From: Ascochyta rabiei
Taxonomy: Eukaryota > Ascomycota > Dothideomycetes > Pleosporales > Didymellaceae
Assembly (NCBI RefSeq): GCF_004011695.2
Contig: NC_082408.1
Span: 1,721,501-1,785,500, forward strand
DNA length: 64,000 nucleotides
Direction: 5' to 3'
Shown here: positions 35,086-45,501 of the stretch, one piece after another
How positions within the stretch are numbered: position 1 is the first letter of the stretch
Layout of the letters: every line of letters starts with the position of its first letter
The notes under the pieces: generated by a model
Database searches by the model: none
Seen by the model: the letters and a program-made list of their open reading frames with translations, nothing else
What the model was told of the DNA's origin: nothing
Made by a program: the position numbers and the translations under genes

Positions 35086-36582
35086 CCACACCACCCCAGG
35101 CACGGCAACAGCAGCAACCAAAATCATCGTCGCCGTCACCACCACCACCACCACCACCACCACCACCACCCCGCCTGCTGCACACTCGTCCACGCCGCCG
35201 CCCAGCGAGGCACATGCAATCCCCATCAATGCCCCCCACAGCAGCCGCACAGAGCAGGCCATTGCCGGCTCGCTCGACCCCGCCGATGCCTCGCAAGACT
35301 ACCTCGTGCCCTCGTCGCACTTCAGCCGCCCGCCGCGTCTGCCCTTGCCCATCGAGGAGGAGCTGCACACGCCCGGCTCGCCCATCATCTCCCCCACCGA
35401 CCCCGTGAGCCCCCTGGACCATGGCGAGGTCGAGGGCACCCTGCCACGCCGCACCTCGATGCTCAGCAGCACAACCGTCGACGACGACGACCTCGGCGAA
35501 GAGTTCAAGCTCCCCACCCCCGGCGGCCCAACCGTCCCGACCCTGATCGAGTGGGAGGGCGCGGGCGACAGGGTCTACGTCACCGGCACCTTTGCCGGAT
35601 GGAATCGCAAGTACAGGTTGCACAACAAGTAAGTCGCCGCATCTGCCCTCTCTTTCGTCGCCCTGCAGAACGCCCTGCATGCCTCTACCCGTGTGGCGCA
35701 TGTCTCATGCAGCACGCCCGAGACATGCTCAATCACCCGACGACCACCCTGTCCTCTCCCCCCTCCACCTGGCTGCCGTTGCCTTTTTGCCTGCTGTTGA
35801 CCGTTCCACTGCACCTCGACGCGACTGACCTCCTCTCTCCTGCAGTGGCCCCAGCACCAAGCAGAATGTCCTCTCGGCACTCGTCCCCATCCACCCGGGC
35901 ACCCACCATCTCATGTTCATCGTCGACAACGACATGATGATCTCGGACAAGCTCCCCACCGCCGTCGACTACACCAACATCCTGGTCAACTACCTCGAGG
36001 TCTCTTACGACGACGTCAACAACCAGCCAGCGCCCGCTGGAACAGACAAGCCCGCAGCTACGCCCGCGCTCACAGAAGCGCAATCAGCCGCGCAACCCCC
36101 ACAAGATGCACCCCCTCCTGCAGCTGTGGTCATCAAGCCGTCCACCGCTGACCTTCCCAACACCAACCTCCCTGAGCCCACCAAGAGATACCACTCCAAG
36201 ATCCCCGCCTACCTGCTCGACCTCGATGCGCCCGAGGAGTCGTCGCGCTTCGCCCGTGCAAATGCCGCAGCAGGCAATCTGCCCACACCCCCCAGTCTGC
36301 CCATGTTTCTCAGCAAGAGCATCCTGAACGGGACAACCCCAATGAAGGACGATAGCAGCGTGTTGATCATGCCGAACCACACCGTGCTGAACCATTTGGC
36401 GACAAGTAGTATCAAGGACAACGTTCTCGCCACCAGCGCGACGACGCGGTACAAGCAAAAGGTACGTTACTCAGCTGCCCACCCGTGAGACATCCCGGCT
36501 CGAGAACGCACAGGCTGACATGCAGTAGTTTCTCACCACCATCATGTACAAACCAAAGGAGGAGAGCGGGGAGGTGTACTGA
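34647..36582 (+). CDS. AMPK/SNF1 complex beta subunit (Gal83/Sip2-like), 532 aa
   Basis: Scaffold and targeting subunit of the SNF1/AMPK kinase. Exons 34647-34963, 35017-35628, 35846-36461, 36529-36582; total 1599 nt. It starts MGNQQSS, a typical N-myristoylation signal, and repeats MGNEQSS about 83 residues later. A poly-Gln/Thr/Pro linker follows. The glycogen-binding AMPK1_CBM domain is at about residues 285-370 (PTLIEWEGAGDRVYVTGTFA; GWNRKYRLHNN, completed across a 217 nt intron). The C-terminal AMPKBI domain begins around IPAYLLDLDAPEESSRF and ends NHLATSSI to TTIMYKPKEE. The intron at 34964-35016 (donor GTGGAG) is inferred because the frame must shift between the N-terminus and the CBM. 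A start at 34896 is possible. Confidence 0.88.
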
Positions 36583-38457
36583 TGCTTCGGCATACGTCAT
36601 GGCGGGTTATAGATGGTATTTCTCTACACCTGCTTTTCGGTGCGAGGTCTTTGGTGTTTCTAGCGTTTTATCCCACAGTACGATGTCGACGAGTTTATGA
36701 AATACCCCGGCTCTGGAGCGGGCGCAATCACGGGAAATGTAGATTTTCCGCATCTCGAATATTCCTCATACTCACTTCCCTCGGTCACTGTTGAGCCAGG
36801 AGGCAGTCGAATCGATTTCGAAGCTCGAGTGGACTGTGATGTATGTGTGTGTGTGCTGACTTCATGCCGAAGAGATATCTAGCTAGCCATCCACCTGCAA
36901 CTTGAGCATATCAGTAAGAAACTGTCAGGCGCCGGCATGTGGCAACGTCCACCGCTGACCTGGTATTGGCAATAAGTACTGTTCTGGCCACAAGGCTCAC
37001 TATCCAAGTGAGCCTTGAATATCCCTCTTCGGCATGCTTGGCACGGTGGGCAGAGCCGTGTCTCGACTGTGGCTTTGTAGACTTCTGCTATGGTGTTATA
37101 TTCAAGGAGCTAGAATTAATTTTGTGCTAGACAAGTCTGGTTTTGTATAGTCTTCTGCTCAAGATCAAACCTCTGGAACCCTAGGCTTTGCAGACCCAGC
37201 ATCCTTTGCCACTCCCGACACAATTCATCTCATAACAACCTCCTCTCATTTCGGGCCTGTTCTATATCAGGCGTGAAATCTTCTCGTTAGAACAGCAACA
37301 TGTAACTGTTGTGGCTTGCGTGTTGCAAAACCCCTTGGGGGGGACACTGCAGCAACGCTGCGTTTTCGACAAAAGAACTCGATTCGAACGTAGCTGCCAC
37401 CGCTCGCTGTTGTTTGTGAAGCTGAAGTGCGGCAGTTGCAGGTCCCGGTTCTATCGCACCTGTGCTTAACAGGCCTGTCCGGTCGAAGGCCGCGTTGCTT
37501 AACCGGTTCTTACGAGTGTGGCATGCAGGCTTACCGGTGCAAGGCACTCTTGCGCTCTGCTAAACTTACTTCGCTTCGGTCTTTGGTTGGCTTAATGAGC
37601 TGACGGTGAGGTTGAATTGGAGACTCGCGCGGGTTGGAGGCGATGTTTGATATGTCTTAGAGTGTGGCTCTTTACTGCTTTTTTTTCTTCTCTCAATCCA
37701 GTATACATATTGTGTGTGGATTTCTCTCTTATCATCGTTTTATATACTCATAGTTCTCTTTGTATGAAAAGAGTATACATAGTCCTTGGAAGCAAGGTAT
37801 CCACATCAGAAAATATTTTGTATCTACAGCTCTTGAACAGGTCTTCACTTCTTGCATCAATAAGATCTTCTTGTCCAGAAATTATCTTCAGACTTAACTT
37901 TAGGGATTTCGAGGAGGGCCGTAGTGCGGAAGGGAGGTGACGGGTGGCGCTCTGGAGTTTTCGAGACATCTCCCGCTCACTAGATCTAGTGCTCTTGCCG
38001 TGGTCCTACCTGTATGCAATTCGGCTTCTGTGACAGATCTGTTTCAACGATTTCACACTCGCTTCACCCGCCATGAACGCCGGACTGCTAAGTACAAGAG
38101 ACCTCTGCTGGCCGCTACTTGATGTTATCTACCACTCCATCTTCACTCCCTCTGCTTATTTAACATGCTTCTGAGAGCCTCTTTACTCTTTGGCCTAGCC
38201 GTTACGGTACCCACCGAGCAGCATGACGCTCACGCAGTGCATGCCTCTCTTCCATGGAATGTGTTGTTGGTAAGATCAGTTGTTGGAGAGCATGAATGGG
38301 GATTCCGACGGACACAAACAGGTTTCTTGCGAAATGAAGTTGAAAGTAAAGTGGATGTGAGAGATTATTAACTTCAACACATGAACTCACGGCTACAACG
38401 ACGACTACACGGACCAGAAACCGCCCAGCCTCGTGATGATTGCCATACTCAAACCGA
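36583..38457. other. Intergenic, no gene supported
   Basis: About 1.9 kb between the AMPK beta gene and the wall-protein gene, both 3' ends facing it. The sequence is more A/T-rich than its surroundings at 37600-37900. No domain-bearing frame, repeat family or RNA gene was seen. Confidence 0.5.
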
Positions 38458-39680
38458 TCAAAGCCATACCATTAAGACCCCACTCAGTGCCGCTAGCACC
38501 ATGAGCGGCATCTGTACAGCTAATCCACCCGCCTCGCTCCCTCCCCCCGTGAACGAAGCAGGAGTGCTGGAACTCGTCGTAACCCGAGACGACGGAGAGC
38601 GAGATGTCGATGCCCGGGTGATGGAAGACAGCAGCGCTGACAAGCTGGACTCGAAAGCGCCGTCATCTGACGGAGTCGCAGAACTCTCCGAAGAAGTGGG
38701 TACTACCACCACCGCCTCCGAAGCACTCGAGTTCTCTGTCTCCAGCGCCGTTGTCGGTGTCGCAGTAGCGCTCGGCACGGCGCCGACCAGGCTCGCCAAC
38801 GTCGTTGCATCCGCGGGCGTCGAGAAGACCAGCGTCTTGATCAGCTGGGCGAAGATGCTCGATGCGGCGCTGTCGTCGGTCGCTGTCGTCTTGTAGGTCG
38901 TGGTCACGGTGATGGTGGTGTATGTCACTGTACTCTGAGATCCGAAGACATACCAGTAGTAGCTGAAATACCGCCACGTCATAGTCCAGTAGTACGTCGA
39001 ATACACGTCCACCAACACCTCTGTCGTGCGCGGCGGCTGCGTGATTGTCGACGGAGGCGGAGGCGGGACTGCCGTTGTCGTCGTGGCGAAGGAAGTCGTG
39101 CCCGACCGCACAACAGCAGTGCATTTCAAATCAGTGCAACACCCACTTTGACCGTTGTAAATCACACAGATATTCCCCGCTTCGCAGTATCGTCCGTTTT
39201 TGCAGCACTGCGTGCCCTCCGGGTGGCAGTTGTTGTTGCCGCAGCACGAAGAGCCGGCGGCGCAGGGCCCGGTGGGACAACATGTCTTGCCTGGCTCGAG
39301 ACAGTAGCCGTACGAGCAGCAGTTGTTTGTGCTGGGACAGCAGCCTCCCAGTGCTAGCCTTTGGTTTCAGCCCATGAGGATATCGTGAAGGGATGGAGGA
39401 AAGACGTACATGCGCAGTACCCGTATCCAGATTGGCAGTTTTGGCGTTTTCCGTATAGTTCTACGGTGCGGTCTTGCAGAACAGATGGCGCTGTTTCGTT
39501 CTTCTCCTGCAGCAGCGCTTCTAGAAAAGCACCGGGCTCAGTACCTTGGAAGACAGGTTCGCTGCCAAAACCCGCTTCACCGCGCTTCATCCCAAAGGAT
39601 GCATCGTCTGTAGCATACGCGCCTGCAAGGCTGGAGAGCGCAGTAGCCGCGAAAAAGTAGCGAAGGAAATACATCTTCAT
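38458..39680 (-). CDS. Secreted Cys-rich, GPI-anchored wall-type protein, 388 aa
   Basis: Exons (minus): 39680-39410 and 39353-38458; total 1167 nt. The start MKMYFLRYFFAATALSSLAG is a signal peptide. A propeptide-like stretch ends in Lys-Arg (YGKRQ). Next come about 85 residues with many CC pairs at regular spacing (GGCCPSTNNCCSYGYC; GKTCCPTGPCAAGSSCCG; TQCCKNGRYC), resembling hevein-like or granulin-like disulphide modules without a firm match. A Pro/Thr-rich spacer, a Tyr/Trp-rich patch (STYYWTMTWRYFSYYWY) and a Ser/Thr-rich stalk follow. The C-terminus (FTGGGSEAGG then a hydrophobic tail) fits GPI attachment. The likely place of action is the outer membrane leaflet or cell wall. Confidence 0.8.
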
Positions 39681-41529
39681 TCGTACAGGATGCAGGAAAG
39701 CGAACTCAGCCGAGTTGAGATGCTGGGGCAGCGGGGGGAAACGCATCTTGCGATCAACCTGTAGATGTAGTCTCCCACCTCGCCGACCAACCTCACACAC
39801 AAGCTGATCGCACCTGATGTACAAGCAAGCAAGCCCTCACAATTTCTCTAAGCGATCCTCGCACTCGACCAACCATCCGCCTCTTCACAATTGGGTTCCA
39901 GCCTCGTAAGGCCACCATAGTGCCGTACCTCGCATTCGAAACTATGTTGGAGGATGTGCATAAGCCACCATTCAAAGGCGACGAGTTGTAGCGATCTCGG
40001 CTCCCGGTGGGCAGTGTTAAGTGTGTCCAACGGACCGAAATCCAGGGACCGAAGGTGTAAGTCTGGAGTTTGTGGTTCAGCTGCCAAGAGAAGTTGATAG
40101 CGTGGACGAATGGGATGCGTGATGGAGATGAACGTGGCTGTAGGGCAAAGCGAGATTTTGGGGTCCAAAACAGGTATCTTGAGATGGCGTGGGTAGGGTG
40201 CTTTTCTTTTAAGTTGCGTGGCTTTGCTTCTGGTTACTCACTGTACTGCGTCTCGACATAGCTTGATCGGTCAGTTGATTAAGGGAGTGCTGCAGGCGCC
40301 GTCAGTAGGGGGTCGCCGTCGAGCATGACGGGTACTTATCCTTGCTGGCACTATCACTAGGTCCCTCGCATTGCCAGGAACAGCCCGGTACAAGCGATTA
40401 GTCTTTCGATTTACAGAGAGAGGTATTCAGTTCCATTCTGCAGATTACTTTCAACCTAGTAAAACATTACAAGCCTCTGAAACTTTCTGTTTAAAGTCGT
40501 AGGGCACTTGTGGTTTCCCCGAAGGTCTCCAGCAGTATAGTTTAAGGTGCTATGACTGGGACATCATAGCCGGCCTTTTCTGTAACGTGAGAGAAGGTTA
40601 GGAGAAGATACTCGAGGCTGAGTTACCCGCTGTTGGATGGTCTGGCCCGTCCCTTGATAAGTTACTTTATGGGCATAGATTAACTCCTCACGATGTGAAG
40701 AAACTGGGAGTCAGGTGTGCGTTTTGTTCTAGGTGCTAGGAGCTACTCAGAACAGTTCTGCAAGAGTATTGTAAGTCTAGGATTTTTAGAGGGCTATGCA
40801 TCTTCTTAGTTGTATAATGGTATAGATGAGACACTTCTAAGAACTTCGGACATTGTTGTTATTGGACAGGTGGAGAGTGGCTACGCCTCGGTATTTCTGC
40901 AACTCGAAAGCCATCCTGTACTCTCTCAGAATTTCTGCGCATCCGATCGCTATTCGCGGTTTGCTGTGATGACGACGGCCTTTGAATGAACCTCATGTCG
41001 GTTTCGCTCTCTCCACCTGCATCTCCACTGCAAGACCTGTAAAGACGATCTGAGCCATAAGACTCCCTGGACCATCCATATCAACCATGCTTCCTGGCTT
41101 TGAGCCAAGTCTTAGCTCTGGTCCTGGTGATGAACAATATCCTGTATCCTGTTGTCTGAGAAATATCAGGCCCTAGGCCCGGCAGGATCACCAATTTACG
41201 TCGGTTTTCAGGAAGACGGCGAGATTGGTTGAGTCCGTCCGTGGTGATCAGTGGCTGATCGAAGTTTGTTTCAGCTCTCTTTTGAGAGAGACAAACTACA
41301 TCCAAGGGCACATCCTTTGGTCCGCTCGTGCTTAAGTCCAAAGACTGACAGACAAGGCAGTCGCTTGTCTGTGGCTGGAACTTTTTTTCAGTGCATGGAA
41401 GCGAGCGGTGCTCGCTTCTAGCAAGAAGCCCAAGTGCTTGCCAAATTTCCAAAATATGGGTTTTCCATCATTTATAACTCGTCTTGGTTAAGGAACATAT
41501 TGAAATCCTAAGACGTCTGGTGGGCCGAA
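39681..41529. other. Intergenic with one MITE
   Basis: Promoter side of the wall-protein gene and 3' side of the histidine kinase. Apart from MITE copy C, a near-palindrome GAAGCGAGCGGTGCTCGCTTC (about 41398-41418) is visible. The 41081-41452 frame has no ATG and no domain. Confidence 0.5.
40363..40594 (+). mobile_element. MITE, copy C (about 232 bp)
   Basis: The left end CTCGCATTGCCAGGAACAGC and right end GCCGGCCTTTTCTGTAACGT are inverted counterparts with several C-to-T/G-to-A differences from copies A, B and D. The interior shares ACATTACAAGCCTCTGAAAC and GGTCTCCAGCAGTA. It is the most A/T-rich copy, as expected of an element hit by RIP-like mutation. Confidence 0.72.
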
Positions 41530-43617
41530 TCAGCCATCGGATTGCTCTTTGAAGCAACTCAGAAGAAGCTTGACCAGAAGCATTCTATCCACAGGTTTCG
41601 CGATATATCCAGTCATGCCTTTAGCAATATATGATTCCGCTTGACCCTTCAACGCGTTTGCAGTCATTGCAACGATGGGCATACGGAATCCCTTATCTCT
41701 CAACTCTTGTGTGGCTGAGACGCCATCCTGAACTGGCATGTTGACGTCCATCAAGATGAGATCGTAGGGTACTGAGGCATGCTTCTCATCTGCTGACTGT
41801 ATCGTTTTGGCGACAGCCTCCTTACCGTCAACAGCAACGTCTATGTTGGGAAATCCAAGACCCGCCAGCATTCGCAACATGACTTTCCGGTTGATGAAGT
41901 TGTCCTCCGCTAGCAAGAGGCGTTTGTCGACAGCTACGCGTTTTATTTCTTCCATGTGGTCTACGATTGCTGGCGAGGGAATTTGTAAAGTGTGTAATCC
42001 AGCCCTAGAAGTTTCCGATATTCCAAACTGTTTACACTTTTTGAGCTTCATTGTAAACCAAAAAACACTGCCATGGCCCGCAGGGTTCGAGTGATAGCCA
42101 ATATGACCACCCATGAGCTCGGATAGGCTTTTGCAAATACTCAAGCCTAGGCCAGTGCCTTTATATCTCTTGGTGGCGGAATTATCGAACTGCGTGAATG
42201 GGGTAAAGAGATTGGTCGCGGATGCCTCTGGCACCCCGATGCCTGTGTCTACGACTTCTGTACGGATCAAGGAGGATTCTTCATCGTCGCTTTCGAGGGT
42301 CGTGTTGATTCGTACAGATCCTTCCTCTGTAAACTTTGCAGCGTTGGAGACCAGGTTTTGAATTATTTGACGATATCGAAGACTGTCTCCTCCTCCTGCT
42401 TTAGGTACCCGAGGGTCGAGGTAGCTTTCAAACTTTACTTCGGAATTGAACAGCTTCTGTTGCGCACGATGAACAGAATGTACGATATCCGCAATGTTGA
42501 TTATGTCATGACTTATTGAGAAGCTGCCGTTGGCCAGTTTACTGTAGTCGAGGATATCGTTGATCACCTGGAGCAGTACCTCACCAGACTCTTGAATGAT
42601 GCGCGCAAGATCCAATTGATCAAAGTCAAGCTTCGTGTCAAGCAGCATTGTCGAAGCTGAGAGTAAGCCATGCATGGGTGTCCTGATCTCGTGTGACATG
42701 TTGGCCAGAAACTCTGATTTCAGCTTCGATGCTTCCTCGTAGGCACCAATTAATTGTTGCTCTGCCTTCCGCCGATCTGTCAAATCACGGGTGACCTTTG
42801 AAAAACCAAGGAGGGTGCCTTCCTTAAAGAGGGGTGTGATGACAACGTTGGCCCAAAATCTGGAGCCATCCTTCCGGTAACGCCAGCCTTCATCTTCGCA
42901 ACGTCCATCGCGGAGGGCATCCCGAAGCTCCCTTGCTGGCTTGCCAGCCGCGAGGTCGTCCTCGCCGTAGAATTTAGAGAAGTGTTGGCCAACAATCTCT
43001 GATCTTGTGTATCCTTTGAAGGCTTGCGCCCCTGCATTCCAAGTTGCGACGTTTCCATTTGGGTCGAGCATGAAGATGGCGTAATCTTTGACAGTTTCGA
43101 CAAGGATACGAAAAGTCTCATTAGTGTACATACGCTCCTCCAGCTCCAGCCTTTTCAAGTGCTCTTCTGTGACGTCTTGGAACTCCATCTGGGTACAACA
43201 AAGGCTGTCATTGCGGTAGATGGGAACTGTGCGAGTCCTCCAGACTTGTTGCGAATCAGTTATATGGTCGAGCTGAATTGGCGCGCCGGTTTGTTCGACG
43301 ATCCGAATGGTTTCACAGGCCGAAGCGAGTGCTGGAAATTCCGATGTTCGCCCAAGAACGTCGTCTGCAATCCGTCCCACGAGATTTTCGCGTCTGCCTC
43401 CCGGTGAGGTCATAACAAAGCTGTCCGATACCTGAACGACTACTCGCGAAGCATTGAGGATGAGGGTAGGAACAGGTGTATAGCGGAAAATGTCGAACTC
43501 CACGCTACTGGCATCGCAAACGCTGTCAGGTCGTTCAGGTGGCGGGAGATCGACAAGTGTAGAAACCGGTGGTTTTGACTGTATGGCATCCAGGGATGCA
43601 GCGACAACGCTTGCCAT
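41530..43617 (-). CDS. Hybrid histidine kinase (PAS-PAS-HisKA-HATPase-REC), 695 aa
   Basis: Single-exon hybrid sensor kinase feeding the fungal HPt/response-regulator phosphorelay. An N-terminal PAS-like sensor (about residues 42-150, FRYTPVPTLILNASRVVVQ) precedes a second, clearer PAS domain with PAC (about 165-285, DYAIFMLDPNGNVATWNAGA; GWRYRKDGSRFWANVVI). The H-box FLANMSHEIRTPMHG has phospho-acceptor His309. N-box QNLVSNAAKFT, G1 DTGIGVP and G2 GTGLGLS complete the ATPase domain. One receiver domain (about 565-690) has Asp624 in LILMDVNMP and Lys674 in YIAKPVD. All key residues are intact. It is soluble, with no membrane helix. Layout resembles TcsA/FosA-type kinases; that subgroup call is tentative. 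Confidence 0.93.
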   Translation of the reverse strand: MASVVAASLDAIQSKPPVSTLVDLPPPERPDSVCDASSVEFDIFRYTPVPTLILNASRVVVQVSDSFVMTSPGGRRENLVGRIADDVLGRTSEFPALASACETIRIVEQTGAPIQLDHITDSQQVWRTRTVPIYRNDSLCCTQMEFQDVTEEHLKRLELEERMYTNETFRILVETVKDYAIFMLDPNGNVATWNAGAQAFKGYTRSEIVGQHFSKFYGEDDLAAGKPARELRDALRDGRCEDEGWRYRKDGSRFWANVVITPLFKEGTLLGFSKVTRDLTDRRKAEQQLIGAYEEASKLKSEFLANMSHEIRTPMHGLLSASTMLLDTKLDFDQLDLARIIQESGEVLLQVINDILDYSKLANGSFSISHDIINIADIVHSVHRAQQKLFNSEVKFESYLDPRVPKAGGGDSLRYRQIIQNLVSNAAKFTEEGSVRINTTLESDDEESSLIRTEVVDTGIGVPEASATNLFTPFTQFDNSATKRYKGTGLGLSICKSLSELMGGHIGYHSNPAGHGSVFWFTMKLKKCKQFGISETSRAGLHTLQIPSPAIVDHMEEIKRVAVDKRLLLAEDNFINRKVMLRMLAGLGFPNIDVAVDGKEAVAKTIQSADEKHASVPYDLILMDVNMPVQDGVSATQELRDKGFRMPIVAMTANALKGQAESYIAKGMTGYIAKPVDRMLLVKLLLSCFKEQSDG

Positions 43618-45501
43618 CTTACATTCGAGGGCTGCCGGGCTATGCTAAATCCGACGATATGGTGTGGGTGCAGCGTCGAAGAGGGAAAGCATCCAGGAAG
43701 AATCGTACGAGAACTGCATAAGAGGCATCGGAACCTGATGTCCGACTGATTACCTTTTGTGCCGTGACCCATCATGGGCAGCCTCTCCACTTGCTGGAGG
43801 TACTCGTGCAGCCGCGGAGTGCCACCAGCGACGTTGTACAAGGCCTGTGCGTGCTCGTCATTGGCGATCAACACCTCGGGACTGGACGGCCTGTTTCGCA
43901 CACACATACACCATAGACACGCGTGCGAACGAACGTAATGTCTGCGCAGAACAACAATCCTTCTTGATCATCCGGTGAGTGCTGTGTGTTCTTCACTCGC
44001 AACTGAAAGCCTTTGACGTCATAATCGTTCGATTTTATATCAGGGCTCGGCTGAAGATCCCCATAGGCGCGAGCCGTTATGGAAACCCTTACGAGAACTT
44101 CCGTCTCGCGCTCCAATTTGAAACCACGGCGACCATCTAGAACCTTAACACAGGACCCCACTGTTGTCCAGACCTTTCACACGCTCGCGCTAAGTAATAA
44201 CAGACGCCCCGAGGCACGAACACGTTCTGCAGCGAACCGACAGAATGATTGTTCCGAGCTGCATGGTGAATGTAAGCGTTTCAATTATCGTTCGAAGAGA
44301 CCAACAACGGCCATTTGATTGTCTCACAATCATTACGCGAGTGCTTGGGCCTTGATGCTGGTCTTTGTCGCAGAGAATGTGTCAGGTGTGTGAGTATCAG
44401 CCTCTCGCGTTGCAGAGAAAGCTGGCTATACCGTCTTCGCAGCAGCTTCTTAAGCTGCAAGCAGTAATGCTGGAGGCCTTTAGCGCCATTATTACTGCTC
44501 TTTAGATTGAAGAGAAGTTGCTGAAGTCTTATAGCATCCTTTCAGGTTGTAGAATGGCTAGGAGAATAGCATTCAGTACTTCCTGTATTGTTCAAGATCG
44601 TCAGCTTATAGCCCGCTTTCTCTGCAACGCGAAAGTCAGCGACAGTAGGTAAGCTCTGGGCCAAAAATGTGCCGGCTTTTAAAGAATCAAACAAGGATTT
44701 CATTGCGTCAACCGCTTAGCTTGTTGATCGTTCTGGAAGTCTGCTAATCTTGACCTTACATCATCCTTGCCGCTATAGGACTGTCGCATCTTCGATTCGA
44801 AACAGCAACCTGAGTCGATCGAGAGGCATCCTTAGACGTGGTGGTCCGGATGCAACAACATATCTGATAGGTATTCTATTGCACGTCCACATTGACTACA
44901 CTGGGAACGTAGCGCACGTCCACACCAAATATATCGGAGAAGTTCCAACTTCACCCTCTGCAAATGTTCTGGGAGTCTAACCTGTGATTCCTACCGCATG
45001 CTGGTGCAGCGGTCAGTGGGCGGCGTTCAAGGATACACGATTTAGTTTGGTACACTCACGCTACTCTACAACATTCTTCGCTCGGCATCTCGAAGGCTTG
45101 TTCAAAGGGCGTCAGTAGCTGTAAATCTCTTTACCTTCGGGCTTCCTCGTTGTTGCGATTTATACTTTTCTCACCGTACACTCTCTTGACCACTCATCTA
45201 CGGACTTACCTTGAACAAGCGCAAACCTCAACACTCGTCAAAAAAAATCTCAGAAGCACACGAACCCAGATAACTCAATACGAAGATCCGTTGACTCGCT
45301 ACGGTCTTCTTCCGAGGAGTCGTACAGATCTGGAACTGAAACGGCTCGAATTGAGTCTCCATCACTGTCATCCTCCAATTCATCGACACCTTCGACGAAT
45401 CTCTCGATACGCAGAATGCTGGATTCAACGTTAAAGCTGCCCCAAGTTGTCGAAGAGCGTTGCAAAGAGATCCCCCAGAAGATCAACATGCTTCCAGGGC
45501 T
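43618..45501. other. Intergenic with one MITE
   Basis: Upstream of both the minus-strand kinase and the plus-strand BTB-like gene. Beyond MITE copy D I see only short frames without domains. Confidence 0.5.
44401..44636 (-). mobile_element. MITE, copy D (about 236 bp), best-preserved ends
   Basis: The left end CTCGCGTTGCAGAGAAAGCT continues GGCTATA. The right end, TATAGCCCGCTTTCTCTGCA then ACGCGAAAG, is its reverse complement over about 26 positions with two or three mismatches. Its interior matches copies A-C in reverse orientation (reverse-complement reading ATACAGGAAGTACTGAATGC; AAGGCCTCCAGCATTACTGC). Non-coding. Confidence 0.85.

Noticed and set aside
38165..38371. Possible small secreted protein (MLLRASLLFGLAV leader)
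   Set aside because: The leader is plausible but the rest lacks cysteines or a domain, and a splice donor cuts the frame. Not enough to call a gene.
41081..41452. 123-codon minus-strand frame downstream of the histidine kinase
   Set aside because: No ATG start, no recognisable motif, and it crosses a near-palindrome.
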